64,000 nt of DNA from Allobosea sp. 117 (GTDB taxonomy: Bacteria; Pseudomonadota; Alphaproteobacteria; Rhizobiales; Xanthobacteraceae), in the NCBI RefSeq assembly GCF_000702305.1, contig NZ_JNLC01000016.1, forward strand, positions 186,001 through 250,000. Reading direction: 5' to 3'. How positions within the stretch are numbered: position 1 is the first letter of the stretch; each line of letters opens with the position of its first letter. The translations under genes and the position numbers were made by a program. A model generated the notes under the pieces. The model made no database searches. It was not told the DNA's origin and saw nothing but the letters and a program-made list of their open reading frames with translations. Below, one piece after another: positions 47,249 to 56,398 of the stretch.

Positions 47249-49681
47249 TCAGTAAAGGCCGCCCGTGCCGCTGCCGCCGACCGCGCGGTCGGCTTCCGGG
47301 GTCACCGTCGCCGGCGCCGCGTTGTTGCTGGCGCCGATGATCGAGTAGCTGTCCGGCGGCGCGGTGCCCGGCTTGAAGGCCTCGAGGATCGAGCCCTCGC
47401 CCGGGCCGGCACGCATGCCGGTCTTGGGATTGATGCGGATCAGCTTGATGCCGGGCGGCACGCGGAAGGGGATCGCCGGGCGGTCGGCCAGCGCCACCTT
47501 CATGAAGTCGCGCACCACCGGCGCGGCGATGATGCCGCCGGTGGAGCCCTTGCCCATCGGCTTCGGGGTGTCGTAGCCGAGATAGACGCCGACCACCATC
47601 TCCGGCGTGAAGCCGATGAACCAGGCGTCCTTTTCCTCGTTGGTGGTGCCGGTCTTGCCGGCGATCGGCTTGCCCAGCTCCTTCAGCGCCGTGCCGGTAC
47701 CGCGCTGCACCACGCCTTCCATCATCGAGGTGATCTGGTAGGCGGTCAGCGGATCGAGCACCTGCTCCCGGCGGTCGACAAGGATCGGCTCGTCCTGGTT
47801 CGACCATTTGGCGGCGTCGCAGCCGCGGCATTCGCGCTCGTCGTGCTTGTAGATGGTCTTGCCGTAGCGGTCCTGGATGCGGTCGATCAGCGTCGGTTTG
47901 ATGCGCTTGCCGCCATTGGCGAACATCGAATAGCCGCCGGCCATCCGGAGCACCGTGGTCTCGCCGGAACCGAGCGCCATGGCGAGCACCGGCAGCAGGT
48001 TGTCGTAGATGCCGAAGCGCTTGGCGTATTCCACGACGGTTGGCATGCCGATGTCATTGGCGAGCCGCACGGTCATCACGTTGCGCGACTGCTCTATGCC
48101 GAAGCGCAGGGTCTGCGGGCCATAGAACTTGCCGGAATAGTTCTCCGGCCGCCACGTCGCCTGCCCGGCCTGCGCCAGCTCGAAGGGCGCGTCGAGCACG
48201 ACACTGGACGGCGTGTAGCCATTGTCGAGCGCGGCGGCATAGACGAACGGCTTGAAGGAGGAGCCGGGCTGGCGCAGCGCCTGCGTCGCGCGGTTGAACT
48301 GGCTCTCGTCGAAGGAGAAGCCGCCGGCGAGCGCCAGTACGCGGCCCGTATAGGGGTCCATCGCCACCAGCGCGCCCTCGACGCGCGGCTGCTGGCGCAA
48401 ACGCCACTGGCCGTCCTTGCCGTCGATCGGCTCGACATAGACGACGTCGCCCGGCTTCAGCACGCCGGCGACGCTCTTCTTGCCGCGCAGCGCCCATTTC
48501 ACGCCGTCGGGAGTGACGAGGCCGATCTCGCGCTGGCTCTGCAGCTCGCCCGAGCGCTCGCGCTTCGGCTGGAGGCCGATGCGCGCCGAGTCGTCGCCCG
48601 ATTCGAGCACGACGGCGAGGCGCCAGGGGATGTCGGTGAAGGTGCGCACGCCGGCGAGGCGTCCGCCCCAGTCGCCGGAGGTCTCGATGCGGGTGACCGG
48701 GCCGCGCCAGCCGCGCTGCTCGTCATAGCGCGTCAGTCCGTCGAGCAGCGCCTTCTTGGCGATGATCTGGAGCTTGGGGTTGAGCGTGGTGCGGACGGAG
48801 AGGCCGCCGCCATAGAGCTTGTCCTCGCCATAGCGCTCGAAGATCTCGCGGCGCACCTCCTCGGCGAAATATTCGGCCGAGAAGATGTGGGCGCCGGTCG
48901 GGCGCACGGTGACGGCGAGGTCGGTCGCCTTGGCCTGTTCGGCCTGCTCGGCGGTGATGTAGCCGTTCTCGGCCATGCGGTCGATCACCCAGTTGCGGCG
49001 GGCGATCGCCGCCTCACGCTCGCGGAACGGGTGATAGTTGTTCGGGCCCTTCGGCAGCGCCGCGAGATAGGCGGCCTCGGCGATCGACAGCTCGTTCACC
49101 GACTTGTCGAAATAGAGCAGCGAGGCGGCGGCGACGCCATAGGAGCCGATGCCGAGATAGATCTCGTTCAGGTAGAGCTCGAGGATGCGGTCCTTCGAGA
49201 AGGCGCGCTCGATGCGCAGGGCAAGCAGCGCTTCCTTGATCTTGCGGTCGATCGACAGCTCGTTGGTGAGCAGGAAGTTCTTCGCCACCTGCTGGGTGAT
49301 GGTCGAGGCGCCCTGCGGCCGGCGGCCGGAGCCGTAGTTCTGCAGATAGGCGAAGCCGGCGCGACCGATGCCCATGAGGTCGATGCCGCTGTGCGAATAG
49401 AAGTTCTTGTCCTCGGCCGCCAGGAAGGCGTCGATCACCAGCTTGGGGATGTTCTGGATCGGCAGATAGAGCCGGCGCTCCTTGGCGTATTCGGCGAGCA
49501 GCGAGCCGTCGGTCGCGTGGATGCGCGTCATCACCGGCGGTTCGTAGTTTTGCAACTGGGAATAATCCGGCAGGTCCTTGGAGAACTTCCAGAGGTAATA
49601 GCCCGCGCCCGCGCCGACGAGCACGAACACGATCGTGCCGAAGGCAAACAGAAATCCCAAGAAACGCAGAAGCAGCCGCAT
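47249..49681 (-). CDS. mrcA: Penicillin-binding protein 1A (bifunctional)
   Basis: This class A PBP polymerises and crosslinks peptidoglycan at the periplasmic face. The 810-aa protein has one N-terminal membrane helix (4-30) and a glycosyltransferase domain with AAEDKNFYSHSGID (catalytic Glu near 90) and QGASTITQQVAKNF. A transpeptidase domain has SSFKPF (active Ser near 474), the SRN motif in EQSRNVMTV and AGKTGTTNEEKDAWF. The start at 49681 is immediately before the membrane helix; the open frame runs on to 49825. The order amidase-PBP1A-prfB is conserved in alphaproteobacteria. Confidence 0.95.
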   Translation of the reverse strand: MRLLLRFLGFLFAFGTIVFVLVGAGAGYYLWKFSKDLPDYSQLQNYEPPVMTRIHATDGSLLAEYAKERRLYLPIQNIPKLVIDAFLAAEDKNFYSHSGIDLMGIGRAGFAYLQNYGSGRRPQGASTITQQVAKNFLLTNELSIDRKIKEALLALRIERAFSKDRILELYLNEIYLGIGSYGVAAASLLYFDKSVNELSIAEAAYLAALPKGPNNYHPFREREAAIARRNWVIDRMAENGYITAEQAEQAKATDLAVTVRPTGAHIFSAEYFAEEVRREIFERYGEDKLYGGGLSVRTTLNPKLQIIAKKALLDGLTRYDEQRGWRGPVTRIETSGDWGGRLAGVRTFTDIPWRLAVVLESGDDSARIGLQPKRERSGELQSQREIGLVTPDGVKWALRGKKSVAGVLKPGDVVYVEPIDGKDGQWRLRQQPRVEGALVAMDPYTGRVLALAGGFSFDESQFNRATQALRQPGSSFKPFVYAAALDNGYTPSSVVLDAPFELAQAGQATWRPENYSGKFYGPQTLRFGIEQSRNVMTVRLANDIGMPTVVEYAKRFGIYDNLLPVLAMALGSGETTVLRMAGGYSMFANGGKRIKPTLIDRIQDRYGKTIYKHDERECRGCDAAKWSNQDEPILVDRREQVLDPLTAYQITSMMEGVVQRGTGTALKELGKPIAGKTGTTNEEKDAWFIGFTPEMVVGVYLGYDTPKPMGKGSTGGIIAAPVVRDFMKVALADRPAIPFRVPPGIKLIRINPKTGMRAGPGEGSILEAFKPGTAPPDSYSIIGASNNAAPATVTPEADRAVGGSGTGGLY

Positions 49682-49784
49682 GCCGCCCCGACCCCGTTCG
49701 CTGCGACGCCGGCGCACGGATGAGCGCCGCTCTTCCGCATGACCGATGTCCGTCCTCGCCCTTGCCGCACCGTGTGCGGGGCAA

Positions 49785-51113
49785 CTATGGCCGTATCGCG
49801 GCCGGTTCGGCCCTAACGCCCGCACCCGCCACCGACCGGCCGGCCTGAGCCGGCCCCTGCGGCAGGGCCGCCGGCGACCCGTCCGGAGCGCGGGACGCGA
49901 AATAGGCGTCGATCGCCGCCACCATGGCGTCGGTCACCTTAGACCGCCAGTCATCCGATGTCATGAGTTCGAGGTCGCGCGTGCTCGACAAATAGCCGAG
50001 CTCGAACAGCACGGACGGCACGTCGGGCGCCTTCAACACCTTGAATCCGGCCGATTTCAGCGGCGATTTGTGCATCCGCGCGGCATTGGCGACGCCGCCG
50101 GCCAGGGTGCGGGCGAACTGGGCGGAGAAGTTGCGCGTCTCGCGCTGGGCGAGGTCGAGCAGGATGCCGGCGACGTCGTCCGGCTCCTCGGAGAGATCGA
50201 GGCCGGCGATCATGTCGGCCTTGTTCTCGTCGTCGGCAAGGCGCTGGGCTTCGGCGTCGGAGGCCCTGTCGGACAGCGTGTAGATGGTGGCGCCGCGCGC
50301 GTCACCAGCCCGCGCCGAGAGCGAATCGGCGTGCAGTGAGATGAACAGCCGCGCCCGGTTGTCGCGTGCGATCCGCACCCGCTCGCCGAGCGGCACGAAG
50401 GTGTCGGTCTCGCGGGTCATCACCGGCCGGTAGCGCCCGGTGGCGGCGAGCTTGTCGCGCAGCACCATGGCGATATCGAGCACCACCTTCTTCTCGTTGA
50501 TGCCCGCCACGGCGTTGATGGCGCCCGAATCGATGCCGCCGTGACCCGGATCGAGCACGATGACCGGGCGCGGATCGCCGGAATCGGCAGCGGTCTCGGA
50601 GGGCGGGGGCGCCCGCAGCGCGCGCTGGACCGGAGCCGCGACCTCCTTAAGGAAGCTCGCGCGGTCGGTCTTCACGAGATCGACGACGAGACGCGCCGGC
50701 TGGCCATCCACCGGATCGAGCACGAAGGCCTTGTCGATCTTCACCGGCCCGGCGGTGTCGATAACCAGGCGCGCCTTGCCGGGTGCGAACAGGCCGAAAC
50801 GGTAGGCGGAGATGAGGCCCCTGCCCTCGCTGCCGACCGAGGGCGACAGGGTGAAGATCACGTCGGGCATGTCGACGACGACGCGATAGGGGTCGGCAAG
50901 GGTGAAGGCGCCGAGCGGCACGCGGCGCGACAGATCGAGGACCAGGCGGGTACGTTCGTCGTCGCCGGCGACGCGCGCATCCGTCGCGACAGCGGGATCG
51001 CCGCCGGCCGGGACCGCCTCGGTGGCCGGTCCGGCCGCCGCCGACGGCGCGACGCCATTGGCAAGGAACGCCGCGAGCAGCACAGCCGCGAGCATCCACG
51101 CACGCCCGTTCAT
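49785..51113 (-). CDS. amiC: N-acetylmuramoyl-L-alanine amidase (AMIN + amidase_3)
   Basis: This periplasmic amidase cuts the septal peptidoglycan stem peptide during division. The 442-aa protein has a signal peptide (1 to about 26), an AMIN targeting domain (about 40-145) and an Amidase_3 domain with the zinc motif DPGHGGIDSGAI. SLHADSLSARAG and the late Glu in VLFELGYLSS are also present. Between two nearby ATG codons I prefer 51113, because GGGAGG lies about 10 nt upstream; 51122 would leave almost no spacing. It likely forms an operon with the PBP1A gene. Confidence 0.92.
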   Translation of the reverse strand: MNGRAWMLAAVLLAAFLANGVAPSAAAGPATEAVPAGGDPAVATDARVAGDDERTRLVLDLSRRVPLGAFTLADPYRVVVDMPDVIFTLSPSVGSEGRGLISAYRFGLFAPGKARLVIDTAGPVKIDKAFVLDPVDGQPARLVVDLVKTDRASFLKEVAAPVQRALRAPPPSETAADSGDPRPVIVLDPGHGGIDSGAINAVAGINEKKVVLDIAMVLRDKLAATGRYRPVMTRETDTFVPLGERVRIARDNRARLFISLHADSLSARAGDARGATIYTLSDRASDAEAQRLADDENKADMIAGLDLSEEPDDVAGILLDLAQRETRNFSAQFARTLAGGVANAARMHKSPLKSAGFKVLKAPDVPSVLFELGYLSSTRDLELMTSDDWRSKVTDAMVAAIDAYFASRAPDGSPAALPQGPAQAGRSVAGAGVRAEPAAIRP

Positions 51114-51142
51114 CTGTCCCATGCCTCCCTGCCTGAGGTCAT

Positions 51143-51158
51143 ATCTATCGAAATAGAT
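51143..51158. promoter_or_regulatory. Inverted repeat just upstream of the amidase gene
   Basis: ATCTAT (51143-51148), CGAA, ATAGAT (51153-51158) is a perfect palindrome 30-45 bp upstream of the amidase start. A second, GGTTAACC-type palindrome lies at about 51164-51172. On the minus strand TTAACC, 17 nt and TAGATA could be a weak promoter overlapped by it. Operator function is a guess. Confidence 0.35.
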
Positions 51159-51312
51159 GGCGCGGGTTAACCGGCTGTTGAGAGGTCGCTCACGCTTGTG
51201 TCACGGCGTGTCCCGACGGCAACGCCGGCCACCGCACGACGTTCCGGGCAGTGCACCGGCAGGCTGGATGCGCCGCGGGACATCGAGGCGCGACACGGCC
51301 GGCACGGCATCC

Positions 51313-51342
51313 TTGCCAAATCGACGCGCATGCCGCTATTAA
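51313..51342 (+). promoter_or_regulatory. Candidate rne promoter
   Basis: TTGCCA (51313-51318), 18 nt, TATTAA (51337-51342) is the best sigma70-type match in the 724-bp space between the amidase and RNase E genes. Use of this site would give a leader of about 495 nt before the rne start codon. Confidence 0.45.
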
Positions 51343-51846
51343 GGGCATGCATTTGGTTCGCATTCCGGATCGCCCCTCGGTGTCCGGCTCTCGCGGTCCG
51401 GCGGCGCGGACCCAACCCAGCGATGGTTCAGGTCCGCTTCCCGTCACGACAGGTCCCGGCTTGGGAGCGTGACGGCGTGCAGCGCGGCCCATCTCAGGCG
51501 CCGTCTCCGGCCAGACCGTTCCGCCGACAGGACCGCCGAGGTCAGAGCGCGTATTGCCGCCACATGCCGAAGGCCGGATCCCACGCGATCGCGGCCACCA
51601 TGTTCGGTCGAAGGACAGACGGCAGCAGGCAATGAGGCATTCGCCGGCACGTGCAGATCGAGGAAGGTACCGGGTTTCCCGGCCCGTCCGCGATGGCCGT
51701 GTGGCAGCAGCCTCGGATTTGAGCCTGCGCCCCGCTCGCGAGGCGCCCCGTTTCCCTCACCCGTTTTCAGCCACCGCTTATGGGCACCGCCCTTGCGACA
51801 GGGCGCCCCGCGCGCCGGCGCGGCCGTGCCCGCATATGAGAGTTCC
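51343..51846 (+). other. Long structured 5' leader of rne
   Basis: No gene is visible in about 500 bp before rne. A strong stem, CCGTCACG (51441-51448) with CGTGACGG (51468-51475) and an inner CCC/GGG pair, lies within it. RNase E genes in other bacteria have long leaders that the enzyme itself cuts to control its own level. A similar role here is inference from length and structure only. Confidence 0.5.
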
Positions 51847-54555
51847 ATGGCCAACAAGATGCTTATCGACGCCACCCACCCGGAGGAGACCCGGGTCGTG
51901 GTGGTGCGCGGCAGCCGGGTCGAAGAGTTCGACTTCGAGGCCGCCAACCGCAAGCCGCTGCGCGGCAACATCTATCTCGCGAAGGTAACGCGCGTCGAGC
52001 CGTCGCTGCAGGCCGCCTTCGTCGAATATGGTGGCAATCGCCACGGCTTCCTCGCCTTCAGCGAAATCCATCCCGACTACTACCAGATCCCGGTCGCCGA
52101 CCGGCAGGCGCTGCTTGCCGAGGAGGAGCGCCAGCAGCGCCGGGAAGCCGAGGAGGAGAACGAGGACAAGCCGAAGGGACGCAGCCGGCGCGGCCGCAAC
52201 GCCAGCGCCAAGCGCACCGAGGGTGACGCTACGGTCTCCGAAGCCCCCGCTGAGGCATCGGCCGATCAGGCCGGCGAGGAGAGTGGCCAGGCCGATGCCG
52301 CCGAGGATACCGTCGCCGAGGCGCCGCGTCCCCGCCCCTCCCGCAAGCCGTCCTCCGACGATGAAGGCGGCGGGGTCGAGGAGGTCGCCGAGGAAGAGGT
52401 GGTCGAGCAGGTCGGCTCCGACGACGCGATGGAAGAGGTGCCGGAGCGCGCCGCGCCGCGCGGCCGCGCCCGCACCTACAAGATTCAGGAAGTGATCAAG
52501 CGCCGGCAGATCATGCTGGTGCAGGTCGTCAAGGAAGAGCGCGGCAACAAGGGCGCGGCGCTCACCACCTATCTCTCGCTCGCCGGCCGCTATTCGGTGC
52601 TGATGCCGAACACCGCCCGCGGCGGCGGCATCTCGCGCAAGATCACCTCGGCCGAGGACCGCAAGCGCCTGAAGGAGGTCGCCTCCGACCTCGAGGTGCC
52701 GGAGGGGATGGGCGTCATCCTGCGCACTGCCGGTGCCAACCGCACCAAGGCGGAGATCAAGCGCGACTTCGAATATCTGCTGCGGCTGTGGGAGAACGTG
52801 CGCGAGCTCACCCTCGCCTCGACCGCGCCCTCGCTGGTCTATGAGGAAGGCTCGCTGGTCAAGCGCTCGATCCGCGACCTCTACAATAAGGACATCGACG
52901 AGGTGCTTGTCGCCGGCGACGAGGGCTATCGCGAGGCCAAGGACTTCATGCGCATGCTCATGCCGAGCCATGCGAAGAACGTGAAACCCTACAAGGACCC
53001 GCAGCCGGTCTTCGCCCGCTTCGGCGTGGAGAGCCAGCTCGACGCGATGTTCTCGCCGGTGGTGCAGCTCAGGTCCGGCGGCTACATCGTCATCAACCCG
53101 ACCGAGGCGCTGGTCTCGATCGACGTGAACTCGGGCCGCTCGACCCGCGAGCACAATATCGAGGACACCGCGCTCAAGACCAATCTGGAGGCCGCCGAGG
53201 AGGTGGCCCGCCAGCTTCGCCTGCGCGACCTCGCCGGGCTGATCGTCATCGATTTCATCGACATGGACGAGAAGCGCAACAACCGGGCGGTGGAGCGCAA
53301 GCTCAAGGACTGCCTGAAGAACGATCGCGCGCGCATCCAGCTCGGCCGCATCTCGCATTTCGGCCTGATGGAGATGAGCCGCCAGCGCATCCGCACCGGC
53401 GTGCTGGAGTCCTCCACCGAGGTCTGCCCGCATTGCGGCGGCACCGGCCATGTGCGCTCGTCCTCCTCCGTCGCGCTGCAACTGCTGCGCGCGGTCGAGG
53501 ACATGCTGCTCAAGTCCAACACCCACGACCTTATCGTGCGCACTCGCGCCGAGAACGCGCTCTATGTGCTGAACCACAAGCGCGCGCATCTGCACGAGTT
53601 GGAGGAGCGCTTCGGCGTCGCCATCACCATCAGCGCCGACGCGACGCTCACCGGCCTCATCCCCTTCGCCATCGACAAGGGTGAGCCGGTCGCCAATCCG
53701 ATCGCGGTGCCGCGTCAGCCGGTCGCCGTAGTCGAGGCGATCGAGGACGAGGTGGTCGAAGAAGAGACCGCCGAGGAGGAGGAAGACGAGGCCAAGCCCG
53801 AAGCCGTCTCCGAAGCCCGCACATCCACCCCGCGCGAGGGCGGCCAGCCGCGCAGCGAGGAAGGCGAAGGTGGTCGCCGCCGCCGTCGGCGTCGTCGGCG
53901 CCGTCGCGGTGGCGGCAATGGCGAGAACGGACATCGCGATCATCAGCAGGACGGGGTCGAGGCTGGCGCCGCCGAGGATGACGGCGAGGACGACATCTCC
54001 GAGACGGAGGCCGATGCCGAGACGACCGATATCGTCGTCGAGCAGGCCGAGGTGACCGCCGAGCCGGCCGCCCCGAGCGAGCCGGCTCCGGCCGAGGCGT
54101 CGGAAGCAGCCGAGGAACCCGCGGCCGAGGCGGCGCCCGAAACGCCGGCAAAGCGGACACGCGGGCGCCGCGGCGGTCGCCGCACCCGCGGCGAGACGGC
54201 GGAGGGCGAGACCGTCGCCGCCGAGGCTGCCCCGGCCGCCGAACCGGAAGCTCCCGCAACGCCGTCGGCCGCCGAGCCTGAACCCGTTGCCGAGACGCCG
54301 GCGCCGCGCCGGCGCCGCTCGACGGTGCGCGAGCGGGCTCCGGTTTCCGCCGCGAGCGAGGACGGCACGGTGGCGAGCGCGCCCGTGCCCGAGGCGCCCC
54401 AGCCGGAAGCGCTCCAGCCCGAGGTATCAGTCGAGAGCATGCCGGTTACGGAAACCTCGGCGCCGGCCGAACCGGCGGCGGCTCCCGCTGAGGCGGAGGC
54501 CGACAACCGGCCGCGCCGCACCGGCTGGTGGAACCGCAAGCTGTTCGGCGGCTAG
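51847..54555 (+). CDS. rne: Ribonuclease E
   Basis: This endonuclease is the core of the RNA degradosome. The 902-aa protein has an S1 domain (about 37-245) that is split by an acidic, low-complexity insert (about 92-207), as in other alphaproteobacterial RNase E. The catalytic core has metal Asp426 (SIDVNSGRST) and Asp469 (IVIDFIDM), and the Zn-link is CPHCGGTGH (Cys527, Cys530). From about 620 on it is disordered, with an Arg-rich block (RRRRRRRRRRRGG), acidic stretches and a terminal RRTGWWNRKLFGG. A C-terminal GWW motif is known to bind PNPase in Caulobacter. The ATG at 51847 is clear. Confidence 0.95.
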   Translation: MANKMLIDATHPEETRVVVVRGSRVEEFDFEAANRKPLRGNIYLAKVTRVEPSLQAAFVEYGGNRHGFLAFSEIHPDYYQIPVADRQALLAEEERQQRREAEEENEDKPKGRSRRGRNASAKRTEGDATVSEAPAEASADQAGEESGQADAAEDTVAEAPRPRPSRKPSSDDEGGGVEEVAEEEVVEQVGSDDAMEEVPERAAPRGRARTYKIQEVIKRRQIMLVQVVKEERGNKGAALTTYLSLAGRYSVLMPNTARGGGISRKITSAEDRKRLKEVASDLEVPEGMGVILRTAGANRTKAEIKRDFEYLLRLWENVRELTLASTAPSLVYEEGSLVKRSIRDLYNKDIDEVLVAGDEGYREAKDFMRMLMPSHAKNVKPYKDPQPVFARFGVESQLDAMFSPVVQLRSGGYIVINPTEALVSIDVNSGRSTREHNIEDTALKTNLEAAEEVARQLRLRDLAGLIVIDFIDMDEKRNNRAVERKLKDCLKNDRARIQLGRISHFGLMEMSRQRIRTGVLESSTEVCPHCGGTGHVRSSSSVALQLLRAVEDMLLKSNTHDLIVRTRAENALYVLNHKRAHLHELEERFGVAITISADATLTGLIPFAIDKGEPVANPIAVPRQPVAVVEAIEDEVVEEETAEEEEDEAKPEAVSEARTSTPREGGQPRSEEGEGGRRRRRRRRRRRGGGNGENGHRDHQQDGVEAGAAEDDGEDDISETEADAETTDIVVEQAEVTAEPAAPSEPAPAEASEAAEEPAAEAAPETPAKRTRGRRGGRRTRGETAEGETVAAEAAPAAEPEAPATPSAAEPEPVAETPAPRRRRSTVRERAPVSAASEDGTVASAPVPEAPQPEALQPEVSVESMPVTETSAPAEPAAAPAEAEADNRPRRTGWWNRKLFGG

Positions 54556-54627
54556 GCTGACGCGCTGAAAGGGCGAGTCTATGCAGCGCCTTAGCGGGCA
54601 GCGCTGAGAAAGACAATCAATGATGAG

Positions 54628-54657
54628 CGGCGGGCTTCGGTCCGCCGTTCCTGTTTT
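54628..54657 (+). terminator. Intrinsic terminator of rne
   Basis: CGGCGGGC (54628-54635), tetraloop TTCG, GTCCGCCG (54640-54647) forms an 8-bp stem with a stable UUCG loop (one G-U pair), followed by TTCCTGTTTT. It lies 73 bp past the rne stop, correct for a Rho-independent terminator. Confidence 0.78.
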
Positions 54658-54790
54658 GCAGGCCCGCCGCGGCGCCATGCCGGCAACGGCCGGGTCCGCC
54701 CCCCGGATCACGTCCGGAGACGGCCATGGCGTCTCCGATAGCCACCTGCAATGAGGCCATCGGCGCGCGGCGACTCGGGGGGCGAATGGC

Positions 54791-54952
54791 CATCCTTCGA
54801 GGCTCGGGCCCTGCCCGAGCGCCTCAGGATGACGTTCATTTGGCCAGAGAGGTTGGCTTGCCGCTCGGGCTCCCGGAGCCTTCACCACTGTTCGGCCGGA
54901 CCATGAGCGCCGTCATCCTGAGGCGCCCGGCACAGCCGGGCCTCGAAGGATG
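54791..54952. repeat. Paired palindromic element C, copy 2
   Basis: Two arms face each other: 54791-54834 (CATCCTTCGAGGC ... GCGCCTCAGGATGACG) and 54911-54952 (CGTCATCCTGAGGCGCCCGG ... CCTCGAAGGATG). Each arm also carries an internal hairpin (CTCGGGC-CCT-GCCCGAG; CCCGGC-ACA-GCCGGG). It is the same family as 29858-29986. The rest of the 440-bp space (54556-54995) after rne holds the terminator and no gene. Confidence 0.75.
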
Positions 54953-54995
54953 AGCAACCGGGAACGCACATGGAGATATGCGCCGGTCCTGTCTC

Positions 54996-56222
54996 CTACC
55001 CGCGCCGCAGGAAATCGCCGATCCGCTCCACAGCCTCGTGCATCTCGGCGGCGGAGCCGGCGTAAGACAGGCGCAGGAAGCGGTGGCCGCGCACGGGATC
55101 GAAATCGACGCCGGGCGTCGTCGCCACCCCGGCCTCGTCGAGCAGCCGGCGGGCGAAAGCGGCGGAATCGTCGGTGAAGCGGCCGACATCCGCGTAGAGA
55201 TAGAACGCCCCGTCGACCGGGAGGAATTCCGGCAGCCCGGCCTTGGGCAGCTCGCTGGTGAGGATGCGGCGGTTCTCCTCATAGCCGTGCTTGACCGCCT
55301 CCATCTCATCGGCGCCGTCGAATGCCGCCTCGGCGGCGATCTGCGAGAGCGTCGGCACCGAGATGACGAGGTTCTGCTGCAGGCGCTCGACGGCGCGCAC
55401 GAGGCTCGGCGGCACCACCATCCAGCCGATGCGCCAGCCGGTCATGCAGAAATATTTCGAGAAGGAGTTGATGATCATCGCCTGCTCCGACAGCGCCGCC
55501 GCGGTCGCCGCCGGGAAGGCGTAGTCGAGGCCGTGATAGATCTCGTCGGAGATGAAGCGGATGCCGAGGTCCTGCGCGGCGGCGAACAGGCGGGCGAGCG
55601 CCTCGGGCGCCATCATGGTGCCGGTCGGATTGGCCGGGCTCGCCACCAGCACGCCCTTGAGCGGGGTGACGGCATGCGCTTCGGCGAGCGCCTCAGGGCT
55701 GATGGTCCAGCGCGAGGAAGCATCGGTATCGATCAGCACCGGCTCGCAGCCGAGCGCGGTGAGGACGTGCCGGTACGGCGGATAGCCGGGATTGGCAATG
55801 GCGACGCGGTCACCCGGCTCGAACATCGACAGGAAGGCCAGCACGAAGCCGCCCGAGGAACCCGTCGTCACCATTATGCGGGCGGGATCGACCTCGACGC
55901 CGTGGGCGTCGCGGTAGTGGCGGGCGATGCGGGCGCGCAGCGACGGCAGGCCCAGCGCCGTGGTGTAGCCGATGCGCCCCTCGTCCAGCGCGCGGCGGGC
56001 GGCCTCGCGGGCGCTGCGCGGCGCCGGCGCGGCTGGCTGGCCGACCTCCATGTGCACCACGCGCCCGCCGGCGGCCTCGATCTGTGCGGCGCGCTGCATC
56101 ACGTCCATGACGATGAACGGGGCGACCTCGCTGCGGCGGGAGGGCGCCGGCACCAGGACGCCCTGCGCCGCCGCCATCCGCGTACGGCACAGCGCCGCCA
56201 CCTCGGCCATGGGATTGGTCAT
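54996..56222 (-). CDS. PLP-dependent aminotransferase (class I/II)
   Basis: This 408-aa fold-type I aminotransferase has HMEVGQPAAPAPRSAREAA near the N-terminus and TTGSSGGFVLAFLSMFEPGD in the cofactor region. SPANPTGTM follows, and the PLP lysine lies in NSFSKYFCMTGWRIGW. Two such enzymes are in the window (the other next to hom), and they are not close copies. The substrate is unknown. It is divergent from the M48 protease gene. Confidence 0.88.
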   Translation of the reverse strand: MTNPMAEVAALCRTRMAAAQGVLVPAPSRRSEVAPFIVMDVMQRAAQIEAAGGRVVHMEVGQPAAPAPRSAREAARRALDEGRIGYTTALGLPSLRARIARHYRDAHGVEVDPARIMVTTGSSGGFVLAFLSMFEPGDRVAIANPGYPPYRHVLTALGCEPVLIDTDASSRWTISPEALAEAHAVTPLKGVLVASPANPTGTMMAPEALARLFAAAQDLGIRFISDEIYHGLDYAFPAATAAALSEQAMIINSFSKYFCMTGWRIGWMVVPPSLVRAVERLQQNLVISVPTLSQIAAEAAFDGADEMEAVKHGYEENRRILTSELPKAGLPEFLPVDGAFYLYADVGRFTDDSAAFARRLLDEAGVATTPGVDFDPVRGHRFLRLSYAGSAAEMHEAVERIGDFLRRG

Positions 56223-56398
56223 GCGCCTTGCTCCGTGCTTCGCCCCAACGGTGCCGCATTCTGCGGCTCGTTTGCGGCTTGTGCTTCACCCTCGGATGCG
56301 CGATTGGTCGCCGCGCGCCCTCGATCCCGCGATGGATGATGCCTCTGCCACGACTTGACAACCCCCGCCCCCTCGCCGCGCGCGGCATCGGGCGGAGC

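Noticed and set aside
52110-52470. Possible frameshift or fusion inside rne because of an acidic low-complexity stretch
   Set aside because: The frame is continuous, and an insert of this kind within the S1 domain is normal for alphaproteobacterial RNase E.
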